From an uncultured Clostridia bacterium (GTDB lineage: Bacteria; Bacillota; Clostridia; Christensenellales; Borkfalkiaceae), in contig CALDMH010000102.1 of assembly GCA_937915565.1 (NCBI GenBank), forward strand, positions 1 to 5,040: a stretch of 5,040 nt of DNA, read 5' to 3'. The notes beneath the pieces were generated by a model. It was not told the DNA's origin. It saw only the letters and a list, made by a program, of their open reading frames with translations, and ran no database searches. Shown here piece after piece: positions 1-5,040 of this stretch. Positions within the stretch are counted from its first letter, which is position 1. The number at the start of each line of letters is the position of its first letter. A program made the position numbers and the translations under genes.

Positions 1-939
1 AGTTTTTATAAGTCCCTCGAAACCGCCGTTCACGCCCTGACCGTTAGATAAAATGTAAATTCCGCAACCGATAAACGCAATAATGACGTACATTATATTG
101 CCGATATTGTGAATTATCGGCATAAGCATATTTGAAAATCCGTTCGCCTTATTTGAAACGTCGAAAAGTTCGTCGTTGAGCGCGTCGAAACCTTGTAAGG
201 TTTTATCCTCGTGGCAAAATACCTTAACTACCTTTTGCCCGTTCATCATCTCTTCGATATAACCTTCAACTTTACCTACGGAACGCTGTTGCGCCATAAA
301 GTATTTCGCGCTTTTCCCGCCGATTTTCTTGGTTACGAAAAGAATTACGATAACGCCTAAAACGACTATCGCCCAAAGAATAACGCTATAATAAAGCATT
401 ACAATCGTCAAGGTTATAAGCGTTATTATCGTCGAGCAAAGCTGAGGAATCGACTGGGAAACGAGCTGACGAATAGCGTCGACGTCGTTCGTGTAAATAC
501 TCATTATGTCGCCGTGAGCGTTACGGTCGAAATATTTGATGGGAAGCTTTTCCATCTTATCGAACATATCGTTACGCATATCCCTTAAAAACTTTTGCGT
601 AAGAATCGCTCCGAACCACCCGAGTAAAAAGTTTGCAACCCAACCGACGGCGTAAACGCCGAGCATCGTGGAAAGAATTACGAGAACGTTTTTCCAAGCC
701 TCTTCGACAGAACCGCCTTTAACGGCGAAATCGAATTGCTTATAAAGATTTTGAAGGAAAACTCCGGCAATAGAGCCCGAAATCGCGCTGACGACGAGGG
801 TTATCCCGACTGCGAAAAGCAAACCTTTGTAATTCTTGAACATTATGCCCAATAATCTTTTTATGGTTTTAAAGTCGGCTTTCCCGCCCATTCCGCGCAT
901 AGGCGGTCTTTTTCCGCCAATAGCTGCCGCTTTCGACAT
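1..939 (-). CDS. ABC exporter half-transporter, TM288-like subunit (partial, C-terminus outside window)
   Basis: Membrane half of an ABC exporter subunit, open to the window edge, so only the first 313 residues are seen. A Gly/Arg-rich cytosolic leader (residues 8-20, GGKRPPMRGMGGK) precedes the first membrane helix (about 39-62). The next helix region (about 84-113) is followed by the conserved intracellular stretch FLRDMRNDMFDKMEKLPIKY and then FDRNAHGDIMSIYTNDVD (117-154), a pattern shared with TM288 and other type IV exporter partners. Further helices lie at about 168-201 and 272-296. The ATP-binding domain is not in the window, so intact catalytic residues are expected from the partner's degeneracy, not observed. 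The ATG overlaps the stop of the upstream exporter gene by one base (TAATG) and has an excellent AAGGAGG site, so the pair is translationally coupled. Likely role: ATP-driven export across the cytoplasmic membrane as a heterodimer with the preceding product; substrate unknown. Confidence 0.93.
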   Translation of the reverse strand, partial: MSKAAAIGGKRPPMRGMGGKADFKTIKRLLGIMFKNYKGLLFAVGITLVVSAISGSIAGVFLQNLYKQFDFAVKGGSVEEAWKNVLVILSTMLGVYAVGWVANFLLGWFGAILTQKFLRDMRNDMFDKMEKLPIKYFDRNAHGDIMSIYTNDVDAIRQLVSQSIPQLCSTIITLITLTIVMLYYSVILWAIVVLGVIVILFVTKKIGGKSAKYFMAQQRSVGKVEGYIEEMMNGQKVVKVFCHEDKTLQGFDALNDELFDVSNKANGFSNMLMPIIHNIGNIMYVIIAFIGCGIYILSNGQGVNGGFEGLIKT

Positions 940-2702
940 TATAACTCGCCTCCTTCGCTATCGCTGTTTTTATTTTGAGAGCTATAAACTTCTTTATAAA
1001 TCTCGTTAGTTGCAAGCAATTCGTCGTGCGTTCCCACGGCGTTGATTTTTCCGTTTTCCATAATCACTATCAGGTCTGCTTCCATAACCGAAGCAACTCT
1101 TTGAGCAATGATTATCTTCGTCGTTTCGGGAATATATTTTTTGAAAGCGGCACGAAGAAGCGCGTCCGTTTTCATATCAACCGCACTCGTGGAATCGTCG
1201 AGAATAAGAACTTTGGGGTTAGAAATTATTGCTCTTGCAATGCAAAGACGTTGCTTCTGGCCGCCCGAAACGTTCGCACCGCCTTGGTCGATAACGGTAT
1301 CGTAGCCGTCGGGGAACTGCGAAATAAACTCGTCGGCCTGCGCAAGTTTGCACGCCTGAACGATTTCTTCGTCCGTCGCGTCCTCTTTACCCCAACGAAT
1401 ATTATCCTTTATCGTACCGCTGAAAAGCATATTTTTTTGAAGAACCACCGCAACGCTTTTACGCAAAACGTCCATATCGTATTCTCTTACGTCGACGTCG
1501 CCGACTTTCACCGAACCTTCGGTTACGTCGTACAAACGCGAAATAAGGTTGACGAGCGTGGTTTTTGAAGAACCCGTTCCACCGAGAATACCTATCGTCT
1601 GCCCCGATTTAATATCTAAATTTATATTTTCGAGAGCAAACTTTTTTGCTTCCGCGGAATATTTAAAGCTTACGTTTTCAAACGTTATATCGCCGTTTTT
1701 AACCTGCATAACGGGATTGACCGGATTTGTGAGCGTACTTTTTTCGTCCAGAACCTCGACTATTCTGCGCGCCGATTCGAGCGACATTACAATCATAACG
1801 AAAATCATTGAAATCATCATAAGCGACATAAGAATCTGCAACGAATACGTCGTAAGGCTTTGCATTCCGAAAGCGTCCAAAGTCGTCCCCGGCGTGAAAA
1901 GTATTATTTTCGAGCCGAGATAACCGAGCGCAAGGAGCGCACCTTGAAGACAAATTTGCATAAGCGGAGAGTTGAGCGCAAGAATCTTTTCCGCCTTTGT
2001 GAATTCTCTGCACAATTCGTTTGATACGCCCGCAAATTTATTGGATTCGTAATCCTCTCTTACGTACGCCTTTACAACTCTCATTCCGTTGATGTTTTCC
2101 TGCACGGACTCGTTCATCGCGTCGTATTTCGTGAACAGTTTTTTGAATATCGGCATAGCTTTTCTTACTATAAGGAAAAGCCCCACTCCGAGGAAAGGTA
2201 CGGTCACGAAAAACACCGTGGGAAGATAGGGATGAATACTGAAACTCATAATTATCGAAAATACGAGCATCAACGGGCTTCTTATTGCCGTTCTGATAAG
2301 CATCATAAACGACATCTGAACGTTAGTTATATCCGTCGTAAGACGAGTAACAAGCGAAGACGGACTGAACTTATCGATGTTTGCAAACGAAAAACGCTGA
2401 ATGTTTTCAAACATATCGTGGCGAAGATTTTTCGCAAAACCCGCCGAAGCCTTTGCGCAGAACTTTCCACCGAGCATTCCGGCGACAAGAGCAACGATTG
2501 CCGCGCCAATCATCAAACAACCGACGCGAATCATTCCGTTCGTATCGGGGCTTCCTCCTCCGGCTGGTTGAACGCATTTGCCGAAACGGAAAATCAAAAG
2601 AGGTATTAAAACCTCCATTGCCGCTTCGACTACCATACATAAAATCGTAATCACCGCCGCGGACTTATACTCCCGCAAGCATTTGGCTAATTTTTTTAAC
2701 AT
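939..2702 (-). CDS. ABC exporter half-transporter with degenerate nucleotide site, TM287-like subunit
   Basis: Complete 587-residue fused membrane/ATPase subunit of a heterodimeric ABC exporter. The membrane domain spans about residues 15-310, with hydrophobic segments near 16-38, 58-78, 141-178 and 248-306, and coupling-helix sequence around 93-125. The ATPase domain starts near 336 (GDITFENVSFKY). It shows Walker A at 374-382 (GGTGSSKTT, Ser379 where Gly is usual), Q-loop Gln422, signature VSGGQKQR at 478-485, Walker B LILDD ending at Asp503, the D-loop SAVD, and IIIAQR with Gln534. Asp503 stands where the catalytic Glu should be and Gln534 where the H-loop His should be. The same pair of substitutions marks the degenerate site of TM287 and similar heterodimeric exporters, so this subunit probably binds ATP without hydrolysing it well. 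It is the first gene after its own promoter and is coupled to the next subunit gene. Substrate is unknown; names such as multidrug exporter are family-level only. Confidence 0.96.
   Translation of the reverse strand: MLKKLAKCLREYKSAAVITILCMVVEAAMEVLIPLLIFRFGKCVQPAGGGSPDTNGMIRVGCLMIGAAIVALVAGMLGGKFCAKASAGFAKNLRHDMFENIQRFSFANIDKFSPSSLVTRLTTDITNVQMSFMMLIRTAIRSPLMLVFSIIMSFSIHPYLPTVFFVTVPFLGVGLFLIVRKAMPIFKKLFTKYDAMNESVQENINGMRVVKAYVREDYESNKFAGVSNELCREFTKAEKILALNSPLMQICLQGALLALGYLGSKIILFTPGTTLDAFGMQSLTTYSLQILMSLMMISMIFVMIVMSLESARRIVEVLDEKSTLTNPVNPVMQVKNGDITFENVSFKYSAEAKKFALENINLDIKSGQTIGILGGTGSSKTTLVNLISRLYDVTEGSVKVGDVDVREYDMDVLRKSVAVVLQKNMLFSGTIKDNIRWGKEDATDEEIVQACKLAQADEFISQFPDGYDTVIDQGGANVSGGQKQRLCIARAIISNPKVLILDDSTSAVDMKTDALLRAAFKKYIPETTKIIIAQRVASVMEADLIVIMENGKINAVGTHDELLATNEIYKEVYSSQNKNSDSEGGEL
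949..955 (-). promoter_or_regulatory. Ribosome binding site AAGGAGG for the second exporter gene
   Basis: A perfect anti-16S match, AAGGAGG, sits inside the last codons of the first exporter gene, 9 nt before the ATG of the second. With the TAATG overlap it fixes the start at 939 and indicates coupled, stoichiometric synthesis of the two subunits. Confidence 0.85.
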
Positions 2703-2705
2703 ACT

Positions 2706-2711
2706 ACCTCT
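2706..2711 (-). promoter_or_regulatory. Ribosome binding site AGAGGT with short spacing, first exporter gene
   Basis: AGAGGT precedes the ATG of the first exporter gene, leaving only 3 nt from the end of the match and 4 nt from the GAGG core. This is tighter than the 8-9 nt used by the second exporter gene and the TIM-barrel gene in this window, which may lower initiation. The ATG is still preferred because the protein then begins with the normal amphipathic MLKKLAKCLREYK segment. Confidence 0.6.
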
Positions 2712-2731
2712 ATATAAATCAATTTAATTGA

Positions 2732-2760
2732 ATTTTAGTTCTATTTTAAAAAATTGTCAA
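2732..2760 (-). promoter_or_regulatory. Sigma-A/sigma-70-type promoter of the ABC exporter operon
   Basis: The minus strand carries a perfect -35 box TTGACA (2755-2760), exactly 17 bp of spacer, and a -10 box TAAAAT (2732-2737, five of six consensus bases). Transcription should start near 2724-2726, giving a leader of about 22-24 nt before the ATG at 2702. That leader is too short for a riboswitch or attenuator, so control is more likely to act at the promoter. AT-rich sequence upstream of the -35 box could help polymerase binding. The promoter is assigned by motif match and spacing only. Confidence 0.8.
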
Positions 2761-2762
2761 TG

Positions 2763-2799
2763 AAATCCACTGAATAAAAAAAGAAAAATCAGTGAATTT
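2763..2799. promoter_or_regulatory. Candidate operator: CACTGA/TCAGTG dyad abutting the -35 box
   Basis: The half-sites CACTGA (2768-2773) and TCAGTG (2789-2794) form a perfect inverted repeat with a 15-bp spacer. After one mismatch it continues with four more A-T pairs on each side (2763-2766 and 2796-2799). The half-site centres are 21 bp apart, two helical turns, so a dimeric regulator could contact one face of the DNA. The dyad begins 2 bp upstream of the exporter -35 box. No regulator gene lies in the window, so the regulatory reading is inference; it may also be part of the 3' end of the upstream transcript. Confidence 0.35.
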
Positions 2800-2813
2800 T
2801 TCAAAGATTTTTC
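2776..2813 (-). terminator. Terminator-like hairpin with T7 tract downstream of the TIM-barrel gene
   Basis: On the minus strand AGAAAAATC and GATTTTTCT pair over 9 bp around a 15-nt loop, and the 3' arm runs straight into seven T residues (2776-2782). This is the only stem followed directly by a T-run after the truB-ribF-TIM-barrel genes, so it is the best candidate for their transcription end. The stem has only two G-C pairs and the loop is long, so termination is probably weak. Its 3' arm and loop overlap the CACTGA/TCAGTG dyad, so the two structures exclude each other. Confidence 0.4.
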
Positions 2814-2823
2814 TCATATGCGC

Positions 2824-2842
2824 GGCTCAAAATTTTGACGCC
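2824..2842. repeat. Palindrome TCAAAATTTTGA flanked by GGC/GCC
   Basis: A perfect 12-bp palindrome (2827-2838) is extended by GGC on one side and GCC on the other, with one extra base at 2839. It has no room for an RNA loop at its centre, which suits a protein-binding dyad better than a hairpin. It lies about 64 bp upstream of the exporter -35 box. No function can be assigned; chance occurrence in AT-rich sequence is possible. Confidence 0.35.
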
Positions 2843-2866
2843 GAAAATTCCGAAAAAGAAATTTTC
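2843..2866 (-). repeat. AT-rich stem-loop in the 3' untranslated region of the TIM-barrel gene
   Basis: On the transcribed strand GAAAATTTC and GGAATTTTC pair over 9 positions (one of them G-U) around the 6-nt loop TTTTTC. It directly adjoins the TCAAAATTTTGA palindrome. There is no following T tract, so it is not a canonical terminator by itself; it could stabilise the mRNA 3' end or be incidental. Confidence 0.3.
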
Positions 2867-2882
2867 AATTCGTCCCAAAATC

Positions 2883-2969
2883 TAAATGCCGAAATATATT
2901 TTTTATCGCACCGAATGCCGATTTTTCATTCGTTAAACGTTTAAATTCCGAAATATATTTTTTTCATCG
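2883..2969 (-). repeat. Direct repeat: degenerate second copy of the TIM-barrel gene's 3' end
   Basis: The last codons and stop of the TIM-barrel gene (2942-2969) recur about 60 bp downstream at 2883-2908. The 26-bp copy differs from the 28-bp original by one substitution within it and two single-base deletions. In the copy the reading frame ATA TAT TTC GGC ATT TAG still spells IYFGI and stop; GGA to GGC is synonymous and TAA becomes TAG just outside the compared core. Homology is not visible further upstream in the copy. It may be a relic of a tandem duplication or of recombination at the gene end, though AT-rich simple sequence makes part of the match cheap. Confidence 0.5.
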
Positions 2970-3786
2970 TAAGTGCGTCCTCGGCTTGCGTTCCCGCCGA
3001 TTCGCATATAACCACAGGTTCGAGTTCGAGTTCTTTAAGCGCGATTGCAAGCGGCTCGAATTCCGGACCGTATTCCTTATCTTCAAACGTAAGATGCCGT
3101 ATTTCGCCTTTCGTCGAATACTGAATTTTAGAAAAATGAGCGTGAAAATGCTTCATTTTATTCATACCCAACTCGCCGATAAGATATTCGAGCCTCGATT
3201 TGTAGTCGTTTACGGTTTTCAGGCTTCCCTGCTCCCTTGCGTTGACGTGGCCGAAATCGATTGTCGGAATGAAACATTCGTCCACCTTACAAAACGCGGC
3301 AATTTCTTCAATCGTGCCGATTTGCGCCGATTTACCCATTGTTTCGGGACAAAAAATCATATCGTTTAACGAGTTTTCGTAAATTAAATCACGCAGAATT
3401 TTCATTCTGTCCAAGGTTTTTAAAACGGCCTCCTCTCGGCTGACCTTACCTTGTGCGGCAGGGTGAAAAACGATTCTCTTGCCCTGCATAAGTTTCATCA
3501 TCTTCGCACTCGAAAGAATATAATTGAATGAATTGACGGCCTTTTCATCTTCGGGCGTGGCAAGATTTATAAAATACGGCGCGTGAACGCTAAGGTCGAG
3601 CCCGACGTTTTTAAAAGCGTTGCCTATACTGACGGCTTTTTCCGCGCTTAAATTCACTCCTCTTCCGAAAGAATATTCGTAACAATCCAAACCCATCTCA
3701 TAACACCATTTAGCGGCGTTCTCCGTGGACTTGTCTTTTAAAAGTTGAAAACTTTCGCTGTTTCCGCTCGGCCCGAATTTAATCAT
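2941..3786 (-). CDS. Endonuclease IV-like (AP endonuclease family 2) TIM-barrel protein
   Basis: A 281-residue protein, close to the 285 of E. coli Nfo. Residues matching the endonuclease IV metal ligands are His68 (SVHAP), His108 (VFHPAA), Glu148 (CPETMG), Asp177 and His180 (TIDFGHVNAR), His215 (FHAHFSK), His231 (EIRHLTF) and Glu262 (VICESAG). The ninth, Asp229 of Nfo, is Ile229 here. Nfo cuts DNA 5' of abasic sites during base excision repair; this paralogue may have a reduced or different metal site and substrate, so I do not assign nfo. The ATG at 3786 is chosen over the in-frame TTG at 3804 because AAAGGA lies 8 nt before it. It overlaps the end of ribF by 8 nt (ATGATTAA), so it is coupled to a flavin-synthesis gene. 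No signal peptide or membrane segment: cytosolic. Confidence 0.88.
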   Translation of the reverse strand: MIKFGPSGNSESFQLLKDKSTENAAKWCYEMGLDCYEYSFGRGVNLSAEKAVSIGNAFKNVGLDLSVHAPYFINLATPEDEKAVNSFNYILSSAKMMKLMQGKRIVFHPAAQGKVSREEAVLKTLDRMKILRDLIYENSLNDMIFCPETMGKSAQIGTIEEIAAFCKVDECFIPTIDFGHVNAREQGSLKTVNDYKSRLEYLIGELGMNKMKHFHAHFSKIQYSTKGEIRHLTFEDKEYGPEFEPLAIALKELELEPVVICESAGTQAEDALTMKKIYFGI

Positions 3787-4657
3787 AATTTTTATCCTTT
3801 TCAAGTTGTTTTTTTAATTCTTCTATATCGTAAAACTTTTCAATATCCCTTATGTAATCGTCAAAAAACACCGTTATTACGTTTCCGTATAAATCGCCGT
3901 CAATACCTTTTATATAAGTTTCCGTAAGCACAAAATCGAGATTGAAAGTCGGGCGCGCGCCGTAATTAGTTATCGAATCGAATCGTTTCCCGTCAATAAA
4001 AACGTGTGTTTTATACACGCCGCTTTTTATGCGAAATTTGTTTTTTTGCACGTTGACGTTTGCCGTGGGGAAACCGATGGTTCTTCCTACGGCTCTTCCT
4101 CTAACGACTTTCCCCGTGAGAAAGTACGGCTCGCCTAAAAGTTCGTTAGCTTCCTTGATTTTCCCTTGTTTTAAAAGGATTTTTATTTGCGATGAAGAAA
4201 CTTTTTCGCCGTTAACGTCCGTTTTAGGAATTATAAAGCAAGGAATACCTGCGTTTTTGCAAAGCTCGGCGAGTTTATCCGCGTCGCCCTCGGCGTTCTT
4301 TCCGAATCTGTAATCGAACCCGCAAACGACAGCCGTTAAATTAAGCGTTTCGGTAAGTTCGCGAAAAAAATCCTCACAGGAAGTGTTTTTAAGTTTTTCG
4401 TTAAAATCGGCAACGACGGTTTCGTCAACTCCCAACCTTTCGGCTTTTGCAATTCTTTCATCGAGCAAAAGCAATGCTCCGTCTTTACAGTAATCGTCAT
4501 TTTTAAAGGTAAATAAAGCAATTTTGCAACCTTTTACGTCTTGCAATTTTTTTGCTTCGTTTATCAATTCTCTATGTCCTACGTGAATACAGTCGAAATA
4601 TCCAAGCAGTAACACAACCTTTTCCGCACGTTTTTCACCGAAATTTATCGTTACCAT
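3779..4657 (-). CDS. ribF: Bifunctional riboflavin kinase / FMN adenylyltransferase (FAD synthetase)
   Basis: Makes FMN from riboflavin and ATP, then FAD from FMN and ATP, in the cytosol. The 292 residues hold both domains in the usual order. The N-terminal nucleotidyltransferase domain (about 1-170) has LGYFDCIHVGH with the ATP-binding His25 and His28, VCGFDYRFG at 111-119, and VSSSQIK at 153-159 in the place of the usual SSTxIR. The C-terminal kinase domain (about 175-290) has VVRGRAVGRTIGFPTAN at 184-200, GVY at 213-215, NYGARPTF at 231-238, TETYI with the likely catalytic Glu247, and DLYG at 255-258. Length is slightly below the usual 300-315. Cys23 replaces the common Gly of FDGxHxGH. 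It starts 1 nt after the truB stop, the order seen in many Bacillota, and overlaps the next gene by 8 nt. No FMN riboswitch precedes it in the window. Confidence 0.96.
   Translation of the reverse strand: MVTINFGEKRAEKVVLLLGYFDCIHVGHRELINEAKKLQDVKGCKIALFTFKNDDYCKDGALLLLDERIAKAERLGVDETVVADFNEKLKNTSCEDFFRELTETLNLTAVVCGFDYRFGKNAEGDADKLAELCKNAGIPCFIIPKTDVNGEKVSSSQIKILLKQGKIKEANELLGEPYFLTGKVVRGRAVGRTIGFPTANVNVQKNKFRIKSGVYKTHVFIDGKRFDSITNYGARPTFNLDFVLTETYIKGIDGDLYGNVITVFFDDYIRDIEKFYDIEELKKQLEKDKNYD
3795..3800 (-). promoter_or_regulatory. Ribosome binding site AAAGGA deciding the TIM-barrel start
   Basis: AAAGGA, embedded in the last codons of ribF, is 8 nt upstream of the ATG at 3786. The alternative TTG at 3804 lies upstream of this site and has no purine-rich match at proper distance, so the ATG is the better start. 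Confidence 0.75.
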
Positions 4658-4658
4658 T

Positions 4659-5040
4659 TCAGTCCCTGATATAAGCCTTCGTTTTTATTTTACCGTTAAT
4701 TACTTCACCAATTCCGTAAAAACCTTCGGGTGAAAAAATCTTATATAACCCGTCCGGATAAGGGAAAATATCGTATAATCCGTTAAATAGCCTGACGGTT
4801 TCTCTTTCATTTAAACGTATCTCGGGATAAAAAACTACCGATTCGGGAGCAATCAAAAACTTCTCCTTATTTTCCGAAGCTAAAAAATCGTCAACTTTAA
4901 CGCTGTTTTCGATTGCAAAAACTCCCGATTGAGTGCGCACCAAATCCGTCATCGTTCCGACGGTGTTACACAAAGCCGCAATATCACGCACGATAGACCT
5001 TATGTACGTTCCGCCTTTACACGAGATTTTAAATTTATAC
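4659..5040 (-). CDS. truB: tRNA pseudouridine(55) synthase TruB, C-terminal part (partial, N-terminus outside window)
   Basis: The last 126 residues of TruB, which converts U55 of the tRNA T-loop to pseudouridine. The frame is open to the window edge. Before the internal Val codon at 4991 it reads YKFKISCKGGTYIRSI, the TruB motif (SxGTYIR) close to the active site, followed by RDIAALCNTVGTMTDLVRTQSGVF, matching the family's RT-x-x-G-x-F element after the pseudouridine synthase core. The remaining 75 or so residues (FLIAPESVVF to the end) fit the small RNA-binding C-terminal domain of bacterial TruB. The catalytic Asp and the start lie outside the window. A start at the GTG at 4991 would cut the conserved motif and is rejected. 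It is followed after 1 nt by ribF. Confidence 0.93.
   Translation of the reverse strand, partial: YKFKISCKGGTYIRSIVRDIAALCNTVGTMTDLVRTQSGVFAIENSVKVDDFLASENKEKFLIAPESVVFYPEIRLNERETVRLFNGLYDIFPYPDGLYKIFSPEGFYGIGEVINGKIKTKAYIRD
4663..4667 (-). promoter_or_regulatory. Ribosome binding site AGGGA for ribF
   Basis: AGGGA lies within the last codons of truB, 5 nt before the ribF ATG at 4657. The short intercistronic gap means ribosomes ending truB could reinitiate here. Confidence 0.6.

Noticed and set aside
975..1568. 197-residue open frame on the + strand opposite the exporter ATPase domain
   Set aside because: It is antisense to a complete, motif-rich ABC gene, has no recognisable domain, and its composition is what the complement of that gene produces. 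The other + strand frames over 1108-2650, 2986-3369 and 4029-4313 are rejected for the same reason.
1699..2013. 104-residue minus-strand frame inside the exporter gene
   Set aside because: It is an alternate frame of the exporter membrane/linker region without its own plausible ribosome binding site or domain.
2901..2921. Small hairpin ATCG-GCA...TGCGAT as terminator of the TIM-barrel gene
   Set aside because: It has a bulge, only about six pairs, and is followed by A-rich rather than T-rich sequence on the transcribed strand.
3787..3804. TTG start adding MKRIKI to the TIM-barrel protein
   Set aside because: The ribosome binding site AAAGGA lies downstream of this TTG and is correctly placed for the ATG at 3786; the family begins at the MIKFG strand.
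4658..4700. FMN riboswitch or separate promoter for ribF
   Set aside because: Only 1 nt separates truB and ribF, and I see no RFN-type conserved segments; ribF is read from the upstream operon.
4989..4991. GTG start for a 110-residue protein
   Set aside because: The frame stays open upstream to the window edge and encodes the conserved TruB motif CKGGTYIRSI, so this is an internal Val codon.
1..5040. CRISPR array, insertion sequence, tRNA or rRNA gene, defence or other undescribed gene system
   Set aside because: I saw no regularly spaced repeats, transposase-like frames, terminal inverted repeats or RNA-gene signatures; the five genes belong to familiar families and fill all but 238 bp of the window.

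Overview
This window looks like an ordinary piece of the chromosome of an uncultured, AT-leaning Gram-positive anaerobe, most likely Bacillota (Clostridia or a neighbouring class). The pointers are the strong AAGGAGG-type ribosome binding sites, the truB-ribF gene order typical of Bacillota, a TM287/288-like heterodimeric ABC exporter pair with the short Gly/Arg-rich leader common in clostridial homologues, and a sigma-A-like promoter. This placement is inferred from gene content and not from a marker gene. All five genes lie on the minus strand, so transcription runs from high to low coordinates.

Right side (5040 down to 2941): the C-terminal part of truB (tRNA pseudouridine-55 synthase, its 5' part outside the window), then ribF (riboflavin kinase/FMN adenylyltransferase) after a 1-nt gap, then an endonuclease IV-like TIM-barrel gene whose ATG overlaps the end of ribF by 8 nt. 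The three are packed as one translationally coupled run, probably the tail of a translation/cofactor housekeeping operon whose promoter is outside the window. The TIM-barrel protein keeps eight of the nine metal-binding positions of E. coli endonuclease IV but has Ile where Asp229 should be.

Middle (2940 to 2703): a 238-bp AT-rich intergenic stretch without a gene. In transcription order it holds a degenerate second copy of the last codons of the TIM-barrel gene, two small inverted repeats, a terminator-like hairpin with a T7 tract, a CACTGA/TCAGTG dyad, and a near-consensus promoter (TTGACA, 17 bp, TAAAAT).

Left side (2702 to 1): two ABC exporter half-transporter genes joined by a TAATG stop/start overlap. 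The first, complete, has a degenerate nucleotide site (Asp for the catalytic Glu, Gln for the H-loop His). The second, cut by the window edge in its membrane domain, resembles the TM288-type partner. Together they should form one heterodimeric multidrug-type or lipid/peptide exporter in the cytoplasmic membrane; the substrate cannot be read from the sequence.

I found no novel system, mobile element, CRISPR array, rRNA or tRNA gene. The most notable whole-window signal is the complete absence of GATC in 5,040 bp despite about 100 ATC trinucleotides, with CATG also absent.
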